In this document: piece by piece, positions 1 through 5,778 of the stretch
How positions within the stretch are numbered: position 1 is the stretch's first letter
How the letters are laid out: every line of letters begins with the position of its first letter
Source of the DNA: Candidatus Babeliales bacterium
Lineage (GTDB): Bacteria > Babelota > Babeliae > Babelales > JABDEC01
Direction of reading: 5' to 3'
Assembly: GCA_031292305.1 (NCBI GenBank)
Contig: JARLHJ010000016.1
Span: 1 to 17,460, forward strand
Length of the DNA: 17,460 nucleotides
The notes under the pieces: model-generated
The model's database searches: none
The model's input: the letters and a program-made list of their open reading frames with translations, nothing else
What the model was told of the DNA's origin: nothing
Translations under genes and position numbers: made by a program

Positions 1-161
1 CAAGGTAGAATATATAAAAAACCATTCTGAGCTTGAAAAATTGGTGTCACTTCAAAGCGTTGTGTATCTAAGTGGTCACAAATTGTTCTACCGGAATTGA
101 ATGAGACTTCACGTTCTACATTCTTTCCGCCCATGAAAACGCCTATTCTAAGCTTTTCCAT
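1..161 (-). CDS. ddl: D-alanine-D-alanine ligase, N-terminal part (runs off window edge)
   Basis: The first 53 codons are present; the rest lies beyond the left edge. Ddl joins two D-alanines with ATP in the cytoplasm, making the dipeptide that MurF adds to the peptidoglycan precursor. The translation starts MEKLRIGVFMGGKNVEREVS and continues to SFNSGRTICDHL. This matches the family N-terminus: a beta strand, then a Gly-rich turn and the E-R-E-V-S motif followed by S/N-S-G. The ATG at 159-161 has an AAGGA ribosome site about 7 nt upstream. The ATP-grasp catalytic domain is not visible. The gene lies downstream of the RidA-like gene on the same strand, with a 146-nt gap that carries its own open stretch. 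Family assignment rests on the N-terminal motif only but is distinctive. Confidence 0.88.
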   Translation of the reverse strand, partial: MEKLRIGVFMGGKNVEREVSFNSGRTICDHLDTQRFEVTPIFQAQNGFLYILP

Positions 162-181
162 TATTATCCTTTAAAATTATT

Positions 182-307
182 TTATTTGGGCGTCTCAATT
201 ATTCTAACTACTTCTTCCTTATTAAAAATTAATATCGCATCATTATTAACTAAAAATTTAATATCTTCTGTTTTATCAATCTTCCAGTTAAATTGATAGA
301 CATCCTC
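182..307 (-). other. 41-codon open stretch continuing in frame after the ridA stop
   Basis: Directly after the ridA TAA (308-310) the same frame stays open for 41 sense codons, GAG GAT GTC TAT CAA through GAG ACG CCC AAA, to TAA at 182-184. The translation begins EDVYQFNWKIDK and ends VVRIIETPK. It looks protein-like, with alternating charged and hydrophobic residues. No ATG, GTG or TTG opens the frame. An ATG at 301-303 lies in another frame and gives only 17 codons. Possible readings are stop-codon readthrough giving a C-terminally extended RidA, remnant of a decayed gene, or chance in AT-rich DNA (unlikely but not negligible at this length). RidA proteins normally end at about the upstream stop. 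Confidence 0.35.
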
Positions 308-754
308 TTATTTAACTGCAATCATAGAAATTTCTACAGTTGCACCTTTTGGTAATGCAGCAACTTGTACAGTTTCACGTGCAGGTAAATTTGTTATATT
401 TTTAAAATACAAACCATATGCAGCATTTACATTTGCAAAATCACCAAGATTAGTTAAATAAATTGTTGTTTTAGCAACATTACTAAAATCCATTTCTGCT
501 TCATTTAAAATTGCTTGTAAGTAAATCATAATCTGATTTGTCGCTTGTGTTATGTCAGTAATTATTTGCCCATTTGCATCTAATGGTAGTTGTCCTGAAA
601 TAAATAAGAAATTATTTTTTTGAGTTGAAATTGCTTGACTATATGGTCCTATTGGTAATGGTGCGTTTTTTGTTTCTATTTTGTGCGTCATATTATTTTC
701 TGCATTTGCGATTGTTGTAAAAATTATGAGTAAAATTAATTTTTTGCTAAACAT
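308..754 (-). CDS. ridA: RidA/YjgF family enamine-imine deaminase with N-terminal signal peptide
   Basis: The RidA family hydrolyses reactive 2-aminoacrylate-type enamine/imine intermediates from PLP enzymes to keto acids plus ammonia, usually in the cytosol as a trimer. Residues about 22-148 match the whole family: ETKNAPLPIGPYSQAI at the start, ISGQLPLD, and LPARETVQVAALPKGATVEI. Arg126 aligns with the substrate-carboxylate-binding Arg and Glu141 with the conserved C-terminal Glu. The extra N-terminus (MFSKKLILLIIFTTIANA) is a typical signal peptide with an A-N-A cleavage site. A good AAAGGGA ribosome site precedes this start. Met22 is where canonical cytosolic RidA begins, but it has no ribosome site. 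Family identity is secure; export is inferred from the leader, and substrate is unknown. Confidence 0.9.
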   Translation of the reverse strand: MFSKKLILLIIFTTIANAENNMTHKIETKNAPLPIGPYSQAISTQKNNFLFISGQLPLDANGQIITDITQATNQIMIYLQAILNEAEMDFSNVAKTTIYLTNLGDFANVNAAYGLYFKNITNLPARETVQVAALPKGATVEISMIAVK

Positions 755-760
755 AATTAT

Positions 761-767
761 TCCCTTT
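761..767 (-). promoter_or_regulatory. Ribosome binding site that fixes the signal-peptide start of ridA
   Basis: The minus strand reads AAAGGGA, then AATAATT-type spacing to the ATG at 752-754. The internal Met22 codon (689-691) is preceded by CAGAAAATAAT with no comparable purine run, so the longer, exported form is favoured. Confidence 0.6.
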
Positions 768-874
768 GCGTTTTTGTGTTATTAATATTTTAAAATTAAT
801 TAATAAAAACACTACAAAAATATTAATAATTTATGTTACATATACTTTTATAACAAATAGATAGGGAGTTAATT

Positions 875-1708
875 ATGAAAATTAAAAACGTATGTATATT
901 TTTACTGGTTTGTTTTTTTAAATTACATACTAATGCTCTAGAAAATAACCAGCTTCAAATTTATTTAGATATTCTCAAGGACCCAAATTCATCTCCAATA
1001 GATATAGTCTCAGCACAATATGAAATTGGTGTAATATATAGTATGGGTGATAAAGATACTCCCAAAGATTATGCACAAGCAATAAAATGGTTTGATAAGG
1101 CAATTAATAATTCATATCAAGATGCGTTGTTTACAATGGCTAGTCAGGTTAATATTGGTGATTTATATCGTGTTGGTGGTAATTATATATTAAAAGATGA
1201 TATGCAAGCTTTAAAGCATTATACAGAGGTTATTAATAACCCAAATAAAGATGAAGCTTTTGTTGTAGTAGCTAAAATCAGTGCAGCAGAAATATATTAT
1301 TTTGGTGGTAATAATGTGGCTCAAGATCATTCGCAAGCTTTATATTACTTTAACAATATTGCTAATCCCGTTAATAATGAATCTATAGAAATGGCTATAG
1401 CGCAATATTATTTAGGTGTAATGCATTTAAACGGTTATGCAGTTTCTAAAAATATTACTAAAGCTTCAAACTATTTTGTACAAGCTTTTATAATGTTTAC
1501 TAACTTTATTAATGATTCTAATACTTATGATATAACATTACCAAATTATTATGTAGGCCAAATGTATAGCAATGGTTATGGTGTAGTGAAAGATATTGCA
1601 ATAGCTTTAGATTATTTTAAAAAAGTTGAACCTGATGAGTTATGGCAATATCAACAAGCCCAAATAATTTTAAATACTCAAGATAAAAAAAGCCCCAAAG
1701 ATTTCTAA
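875..1708 (+). CDS. Exported Sel1-like repeat protein
   Basis: This 277-residue protein has a signal peptide (about residues 1-21, ending T-N-A) followed by several degenerate Sel1-like repeats, a TPR-related helical repeat used for protein contacts. Repeat-like units are visible near 47-80 (YEIGVIYSMG...DYAQAIKWFDKA), 90-122 (NIGDLYRVGG...DDMQALKHYTEV), 137-165, 176-206 (YYLGVMHLNGYAVSKNITKA) and 225-252 (YYVGQMYSNGYGVVKDIAIALDYF). The G-x-x-Y/H-x-x-G and A-x-x-Y/W-F signatures recur. No enzymatic motif is seen. AGGGAG at 863-868, 6 nt before the ATG, supports the start. Exported Sel1 proteins in host-associated bacteria often act in host interaction or envelope assembly; the role here is unknown. 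The stop lies inside a terminator stem. Confidence 0.85.
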   Translation: MKIKNVCIFLLVCFFKLHTNALENNQLQIYLDILKDPNSSPIDIVSAQYEIGVIYSMGDKDTPKDYAQAIKWFDKAINNSYQDALFTMASQVNIGDLYRVGGNYILKDDMQALKHYTEVINNPNKDEAFVVVAKISAAEIYYFGGNNVAQDHSQALYYFNNIANPVNNESIEMAIAQYYLGVMHLNGYAVSKNITKASNYFVQAFIMFTNFINDSNTYDITLPNYYVGQMYSNGYGVVKDIAIALDYFKKVEPDELWQYQQAQIILNTQDKKSPKDF

Positions 1709-1724
1709 TTCATTTGGGGCTTTT
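1688..1724. terminator. Bidirectional rho-independent terminator between convergent genes
   Basis: Perfect 12-bp inverted repeat: AAAAGCCCCAAA (1688-1699) pairs with TTTGGGGCTTTT (1713-1724) around a 13-nt loop. The four G-C pairs stand out in this AT-rich region. Read on the minus strand the stem is followed by seven T (complement of 1685-1691), a strong terminator for the AAA ATPase gene ending at 1734. Read on the plus strand it has a four-T tail and ends the Sel1 gene, whose stop codon (1706-1708) sits in the loop. Confidence 0.9.
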
Positions 1725-1733
1725 AAAATATAA

Positions 1734-3185
1734 TTATAGTGAGGAAGAAGAAAAACTTGTTTGAGCTAAATCTCTTTTAAGTTTTTTCATATCTTCTAAA
1801 GCTTGCTTAAAATGGTCTAAGGTTACTTTTTCCCTGTTAGATTTAGCAGCAATTAATGCTGCTTGATTTACAAGGTTAGCAAGGTCTGCTCCTGTAAAAT
1901 GGCGTGCATCGCTTGCAATAGAAGTTAAATCTGTGCCTTCTTCTAGGTTTATTTGTTTTAAATGTGTTTTTAATATTGCTAATTTATCCCATGTATTATC
2001 GCAAGCAGATACTTTAATTGTTTTATCAAATCTTCCTGATCTTATGGCAGCTTTATCAAGCATGTCATAATTATTGGTAGCTGCTATTACAGCTATAGGA
2101 TATTGATCACTATCGATGCCATCCATTTGTACTAGTAATTCATTTAAAGTAGTAGCTTTTTCACTATGAGTATTTTGGCCATTTCTGTCAGCAGCAAGTG
2201 AATCAAATTCATCAAAAAATATAATTGCGGGAATGTTTTTACGAGCTTTTTCAAACAGTGATTTTACTGCTTGTCTACCTTGTCCAAGATAGGATTTAGT
2301 AAATTCAGTACCTGACACACCAAAGAAATAACACGAGGCTTCTCCTGCAGTTGCTTTTGCTAATAAAGTTTTACCATTACCTGGTTCACCAACTAATAAA
2401 ATTCCTCTTGGTAGTTTTGCACCAGGAATTTCATATTTTAGAGGGTTTTTAATAAAATCAACTATAAGTAACAATTCATTTTTTGCAACAGTAGCTCCAG
2501 CTACATCTGTAAACTTAGTAGATGAAATTGTTGGTGAAAAATTAAATTGAATATCACCTGTTAAAGATTTATCAATTTTCCATTTTGTGAGAACAATAGT
2601 AATAGCTGGTGCTAAATTTTGTACTAATTCATTAAGTTTTGCAGTGCTTGTTATATTTAGTTTTGATCCTATAAAAATTACGAAATTCATACAAGCTTTA
2701 CCTTTTTGAAGCAGTAAAAGAGCTGTAAGGCAAATACAGATTTTTTTTAATAGAATATTTCTTTTTTTTAAGTAATAAATAGTAGTGATTTTGTATTTAG
2801 GATTTGGTTTATCCTTCATTAATTTATATAAATCATAACTGGTTTTTAAGCAATATGTTATAGCAATAATGCTCGCAGGTGTTTTAAGTGAGCTTGCCAG
2901 ATTTTCGATAGTCTTTTTTATTAAAGAAGTTTCTACGGGTGCTGGTTGTTGTATTACAATAGCTGTATTTCCAACTTCATCTATTGCTTGTATAAATTTA
3001 TCAAGTTCTTCAATTTTTTTATTATTTTCAGCTACTTTTCGTTCAAATTCGGCTAGTTTTCTTAAATTAGCAACTCTTTCTTCTAACTCGGTCTTATCAG
3101 TCTTATTTGTATCTTCACTGGCTTGAACATAGTTTAAACTGCCAAAAAACAGCGATAAACCTATAAATAACTTAAATAACCTCAT
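1734..3185 (-). CDS. Exported or membrane FtsH-like AAA ATPase lacking the protease domain
   Basis: The protein has 483 residues from the ATG at 3183-3185. Order: signal peptide or signal anchor (1 to about 22, ending V-Q-A), Lys/Glu-rich probable coiled coil (about 30-70), hydrophobic stretches near 104-116 and 144-173, then an FtsH-type AAA module (about 224-395) with lid. Seen: FTDVAGATVAKNEL, Walker A GEPGNGKT (266-273), Walker B IIFFDEFD (321-328), sensor 1 AATN, arginine fingers R382 and R385 (IRSGRFD), and lid FTGADLANLVNQAA. It ends soon after the lid; there is no M41 peptidase domain and no HExxH. It is therefore probably a remodelling or unfolding ATPase rather than a protease. Membrane topology, and hence on which side ATP is used, is unclear. 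A GTG start 12 nt upstream is less likely because it lies over the ribosome site. Confidence 0.87.
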   Translation of the reverse strand: MRLFKLFIGLSLFFGSLNYVQASEDTNKTDKTELEERVANLRKLAEFERKVAENNKKIEELDKFIQAIDEVGNTAIVIQQPAPVETSLIKKTIENLASSLKTPASIIAITYCLKTSYDLYKLMKDKPNPKYKITTIYYLKKRNILLKKICICLTALLLLQKGKACMNFVIFIGSKLNITSTAKLNELVQNLAPAITIVLTKWKIDKSLTGDIQFNFSPTISSTKFTDVAGATVAKNELLLIVDFIKNPLKYEIPGAKLPRGILLVGEPGNGKTLLAKATAGEASCYFFGVSGTEFTKSYLGQGRQAVKSLFEKARKNIPAIIFFDEFDSLAADRNGQNTHSEKATTLNELLVQMDGIDSDQYPIAVIAATNNYDMLDKAAIRSGRFDKTIKVSACDNTWDKLAILKTHLKQINLEEGTDLTSIASDARHFTGADLANLVNQAALIAAKSNREKVTLDHFKQALEDMKKLKRDLAQTSFSSSSL

Positions 3186-3190
3186 AATAA

Positions 3191-3195
3191 CCTCC
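3191..3195 (-). promoter_or_regulatory. GGAGG ribosome binding site deciding the ATPase start
   Basis: On the minus strand GGAGG is followed by TTATT and the ATG at 3183-3185, an ideal 5-nt spacing. The alternative GTG at 3195-3197 overlaps this site, so the ATG is preferred. Confidence 0.75.
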
Positions 3196-3204
3196 ACTTA
3201 AATA

Positions 3205-3234
3205 ATTATATCTGTATTTCTTCTAATAATACAG
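3205..3234 (-). promoter_or_regulatory. Putative -10 box (TATAAT) with adjoining inverted repeat upstream of the AAA ATPase gene
   Basis: The minus strand has a consensus TATAAT (3205-3210). Immediately upstream is a perfect dyad, CTGTATT (3212-3218) and AATACAG (3228-3234), 9 nt apart. It covers the expected spacer and -35 region, where no TTGACA-like box is present. This arrangement fits an operator bound by a dimeric regulator, or an activator-dependent promoter. It could also be a weak hairpin after the phosphatase gene. It is not a standard LexA box because the CTGT-ACAG spacing is too long. Confidence 0.35.
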
Positions 3235-3272
3235 CATATTGAAATTATTACAAGTAGAATTTATAAACGGAT

Positions 3273-3944
3273 TCAGTATAAATAATTTGGCAGTTTAAAA
3301 CACTTACCAGTATGGCCGCCTTCAAAGTCTTCTTGCAGGTCGCTAAATGAGCCAATAATGTTGTATTTTTTACTTACTTCTTCGCGAGTATTTGCTTTCC
3401 ATACAGGGGCTTTTACGCCTTTATCACGTAATTCTATAGGGAATAAAATTAAATCTTCAAAATTTGTATAACCTTCTTGAATTAGATTTTGATAAGTCGC
3501 TTTTTTTAAACAAGATCTTCTTGCTGTGATAAAAATTATTTTAAATTTATTTTTGATAAGTTGTATATAAAATTCTAAAATTGGCTTTATAGCTTTTGAT
3601 TGTAATTGATGGTGGCGAGCATGTATCTCTTTTACAGTCCACTCGAAGTTTTTTTCTTTATAAAAATGATAATGTGACATTACCGTATCATCTACATCAA
3701 ATATAATTACTGCATTTTCGGGTCTTTTTATTGAAAGAAAATATAGTAGAGCATTTTGGCAGATTTCTTGAAGATCATTATGATATTGGTGTTCATAGTA
3801 ATCTTTAACTTTTTGTTTATGATGTTCAAAATTAGTATAATTTTTGTCTATGTTAAATTGTGCTTTTGCTTTTGGAATGCTAATGATTTCATCGCTTATA
3901 ACATAAAAGGGGATTGTAAGTAATATTAATTTTACAAAATTCAT
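3273..3944 (-). CDS. Exported HAD-superfamily acid phosphatase (class IIIB-like)
   Basis: This 223-residue protein has a short hydrophobic leader (about 1-17) and one HAD domain. Motif I is IIFDVDDTVMS with nucleophile Asp83 and acid/base Asp85; motif II is IIFITARR (Thr140); motif III is probably Lys183 (VWKANTREE); motif IV is GSFSDLQEDFEGG (Asp202, Asp206). The DVDDT start, the long alpha-helical insertion after motif I and the GSxSDL ending resemble the acid phosphatase families of periplasmic class B, lipoprotein e(P4) and plant vegetative storage proteins. These remove phosphate from nucleotides or other small phosphomonoesters outside the cytoplasm with Mg2+. It lies upstream of the AAA gene on the same strand and diverges from the HIT gene. 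Substrate is unknown. Confidence 0.83.
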   Translation of the reverse strand: MNFVKLILLTIPFYVISDEIISIPKAKAQFNIDKNYTNFEHHKQKVKDYYEHQYHNDLQEICQNALLYFLSIKRPENAVIIFDVDDTVMSHYHFYKEKNFEWTVKEIHARHHQLQSKAIKPILEFYIQLIKNKFKIIFITARRSCLKKATYQNLIQEGYTNFEDLILFPIELRDKGVKAPVWKANTREEVSKKYNIIGSFSDLQEDFEGGHTGKCFKLPNYLY

Positions 3945-4002
3945 TTTTCTACCTAATCTTTTATGAAGTTTGATTTATTTATACTAAAAAGAAAAAACTC
4001 AA

Positions 4003-4473
4003 ATGAATAGAAAAAATATATTATTTTTTTCATTATTAATATTTTTAATAAATTGTGAAGAAAAATCTAAATTAGAATTAAGCCAAAATAAAATAATTGA
4101 ATATAAAGTAGATTGTTTATTTTGTAAAATACCCCAAAATAAAGAAACTATTATATATGCAAAGTTTGAGCATTGTTTTGTAATTAAAGATATTAAACCA
4201 GTTTCCCCTGGACATGTTTTAGTTATTCCATATAAGCATTATGATAATTGGCTAGTGACACCTGAACATGTACAAATTGGTATAGTACGTGCTATAAATG
4301 AAATAAAAAAATTGTTAGATGCTGAATATCATCCAGATGGATATAATATTGGAATAAATTGTGGCCCATTAGCAGGCCAAACAGTTATGCATTTACATGT
4401 GCATGTTATGCCACGTTATAAAGGTGATAATATGACCTTAAAGCAGGTATATTCGAATTCTGCAAAACAATAA
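4003..4473 (+). CDS. HIT-family nucleotide-binding hydrolase with secretion or lipoprotein-like leader
   Basis: The HIT domain (about 37-145) contains the histidine triad as MHLHVHVMPRYK with His130, His132 and His134. It also has the usual N-terminal CLFCKI (Cys38, Cys41), which in many bacterial HIT proteins binds zinc with a nearby His, and the PVSPGHVLVIPYKHY segment. HIT hydrolases cleave nucleoside phosphoramidates or dinucleotides, normally in the cytosol. Here 36 extra residues precede the domain: a basic-hydrophobic leader ending FLIN-Cys18, then a charged linker. Cys18 could be lipidated, though Asn at -1 is not a canonical lipobox. No clear ribosome site precedes the ATG. The gene converges on cutA with 4 nt between the stops. 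HIT identity is secure; export is inferred. Confidence 0.87.
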   Translation: MNRKNILFFSLLIFLINCEEKSKLELSQNKIIEYKVDCLFCKIPQNKETIIYAKFEHCFVIKDIKPVSPGHVLVIPYKHYDNWLVTPEHVQIGIVRAINEIKKLLDAEYHPDGYNIGINCGPLAGQTVMHLHVHVMPRYKGDNMTLKQVYSNSAKQ

Positions 4474-4477
4474 TATG

Positions 4478-4795
4478 CTAGATAAAATTAATTTGCTCTT
4501 TTACCCAATTAAAATAGCTAGTATTAACTTCTAAATATGTCTTGCCAATACACGGTGTTGAATAAGAATGTAGCTTTTCAATTTCATTGCTAACTTTATC
4601 AGCTTGTTCCTCTAAAGTTTTAATTAACATAATAAATTCAGAATCATTTTTAAACTCATTTTGCCAAACATAAAATGAAGTAGCTGCTAAAACATTTGCA
4701 CAGGCAATTAATTTATTTTTTAGTAAATTTTCAGATATTTTTTCTGCTTCTTGTAAATTAGAAACAGGTACATAGAATAAAATAATTTTGTTCAT
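4478..4795 (-). CDS. cutA: CutA1-type divalent cation tolerance protein
   Basis: At 105 residues this is full length for CutA, a small trimeric ferredoxin-fold protein linked to divalent metal (copper) tolerance and often of unclear function. Hallmarks are the ILFYVPVSN first strand, LIACANVLAATSFYVWQ (Cys32 and the aromatic Tyr-x-Trp strand), a SEFIMLIKT strand, HSYSTPCIGKTYL in place of the family's HPYexPei, and a C-terminal YFNWV helix. No signal peptide is present, unlike several neighbours. Its ATG lies 6 nt after the stop of the glycosyltransferase-like gene, so it is the last gene of a minus-strand cluster with that gene and the ABC exporter. Confidence 0.92.
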   Translation of the reverse strand: MNKIILFYVPVSNLQEAEKISENLLKNKLIACANVLAATSFYVWQNEFKNDSEFIMLIKTLEEQADKVSNEIEKLHSYSTPCIGKTYLEVNTSYFNWVKEQINFI

Positions 4796-4801
4796 TTGTT
4801 T

Positions 4802-5719
4802 CTAACCCAATAATTTATGATTTTTAGCATGAATAAGTCTAGTAACATCTTTTTCTTTATGTTTTCTAAATTTAAAATATTTTAATATTCCAAAATAGAT
4901 TTTGGTATTACCTGCACGCAGTTTATTAGGATTGCAGAAAGTCTTGTGTGTTTTTAATCCTAATTTTCTGACTAAAATACTAAATATTGCTTGATCATGT
5001 CTTGCTCCGCCAAATCCCCAAAAAGCACTGCCATCATCTTCAAAATTTTTAATATCAGTTGCTAACTTATAAACAGGTAAAATATATGAATCACTAAGTT
5101 TTGAAGATATTCCTTGAATTCCTGCTGAAATGCCATCTTCTTCAAGAATCCATTCATTTTCTGGTAAATCTAATTTAAATATATTTTTTACTCGTTTTGT
5201 CACCATTGGTAAAATCAAATGACCACAATCATAAAAATAATAACCCTGTGTTTTAATTTCATTAAATATTTTATCTAATGATGATACTACTTCAAAACCA
5301 GAATCTAAATATAAAAAATAAGGAAATTTTTTTGATGCTTGATATAAAATTGTAGGTTTCCATGTATACCAACCTCTTGCAAGTCGACCATTTGGCCTTA
5401 CAATAAATTTTGTTTTCATATCTGGATTGATTGTTTCAATATCACAAACTTCAACAAATGGTATATTTTCTAAAATTTTTATTTCTGATTTTTTAAGTCC
5501 TAAATCATACACTGAAATTCTAGAAATTTTTCCATGATTATACTTCTGAATAGATAAAATTAATCCTTGTAGCCACGGAAAGTGTTCTGTATCAGATGCT
5601 GTAACAAAATACATTCCATCATTAAAAGCTTTTTCTGATGAAGTAAGAGATATAACATTAGTTGTTAACATAATAAAAATAATGAAATTATAACGAGTTA
5701 GCTTAAAAGTATTTACCAT
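4802..5719 (-). CDS. Exported glycosyltransferase-like protein (GT-A type, function unproven)
   Basis: This 305-residue protein (309 if the ATG at 5729-5731 is used) has an N-terminal hydrophobic leader (about 11-26). The chosen ATG (5717-5719) has a GGA purine run about 8 nt upstream; the earlier ATG has none. The layout resembles nucleotide-sugar transferases: MYFVTASDTEHFPWLQGLILSI, then RISVYDLGL, a Trp-rich GWYTWKP segment, and YFLYLDSGFEV at about 135-145 in the place where GT-A enzymes carry the metal-binding DxD. Only Asp139 is present here, so the metal site is atypical. Farther on are a DGISAGIQG segment and HDQAIF, the latter like the late acceptor-side motif of some GT families. 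The specific family is not recognised. The ABC exporter lies 60 nt upstream on the same strand. Confidence 0.55.
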   Translation of the reverse strand: MVNTFKLTRYNFIIFIMLTTNVISLTSSEKAFNDGMYFVTASDTEHFPWLQGLILSIQKYNHGKISRISVYDLGLKKSEIKILENIPFVEVCDIETINPDMKTKFIVRPNGRLARGWYTWKPTILYQASKKFPYFLYLDSGFEVVSSLDKIFNEIKTQGYYFYDCGHLILPMVTKRVKNIFKLDLPENEWILEEDGISAGIQGISSKLSDSYILPVYKLATDIKNFEDDGSAFWGFGGARHDQAIFSILVRKLGLKTHKTFCNPNKLRAGNTKIYFGILKYFKFRKHKEKDVTRLIHAKNHKLLG

Positions 5720-5745
5720 TTTTATTTCCATATAATTTTGTTAAT

Positions 5746-5761
5746 AATACAATGTTGTATT
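5746..5761. repeat. 16-bp near-perfect palindrome between ABC exporter and glycosyltransferase-like genes
   Basis: AATACAA (5746-5752) and TTGTATT (5755-5761) are perfect 7-nt arms separated by TG. It lies in the spacer between two same-strand genes, about 27 nt before the downstream start. It may be an operator or a small hairpin. The TGTATT half-site also occurs, in the opposite arrangement, in the dyad upstream of the AAA gene. Short AT-rich palindromes arise readily by chance here. Confidence 0.3.
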
Positions 5762-5778
5762 TTAATGTTGATTTATAT

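Noticed and set aside
2869-3126. Plus-strand open frame of 85 codons
   Set aside because: It is antisense to the N-terminal part of the AAA ATPase gene, has no ribosome site and Ser/Leu-rich composition expected from the reverse of Lys/Glu-rich coding sequence.
1734-3185. Annotation as FtsH metalloprotease
   Set aside because: The AAA core is FtsH-like but the M41 domain and HExxH zinc motif are absent; the frame ends shortly after the AAA lid.
3205-3234. CTGT...ACAG dyad as an SOS (LexA) box
   Set aside because: The E. coli-type box spans 16 bp; here the CTGT and ACAG are separated by 15 nt, giving 23 bp, and the downstream gene is not a repair gene.
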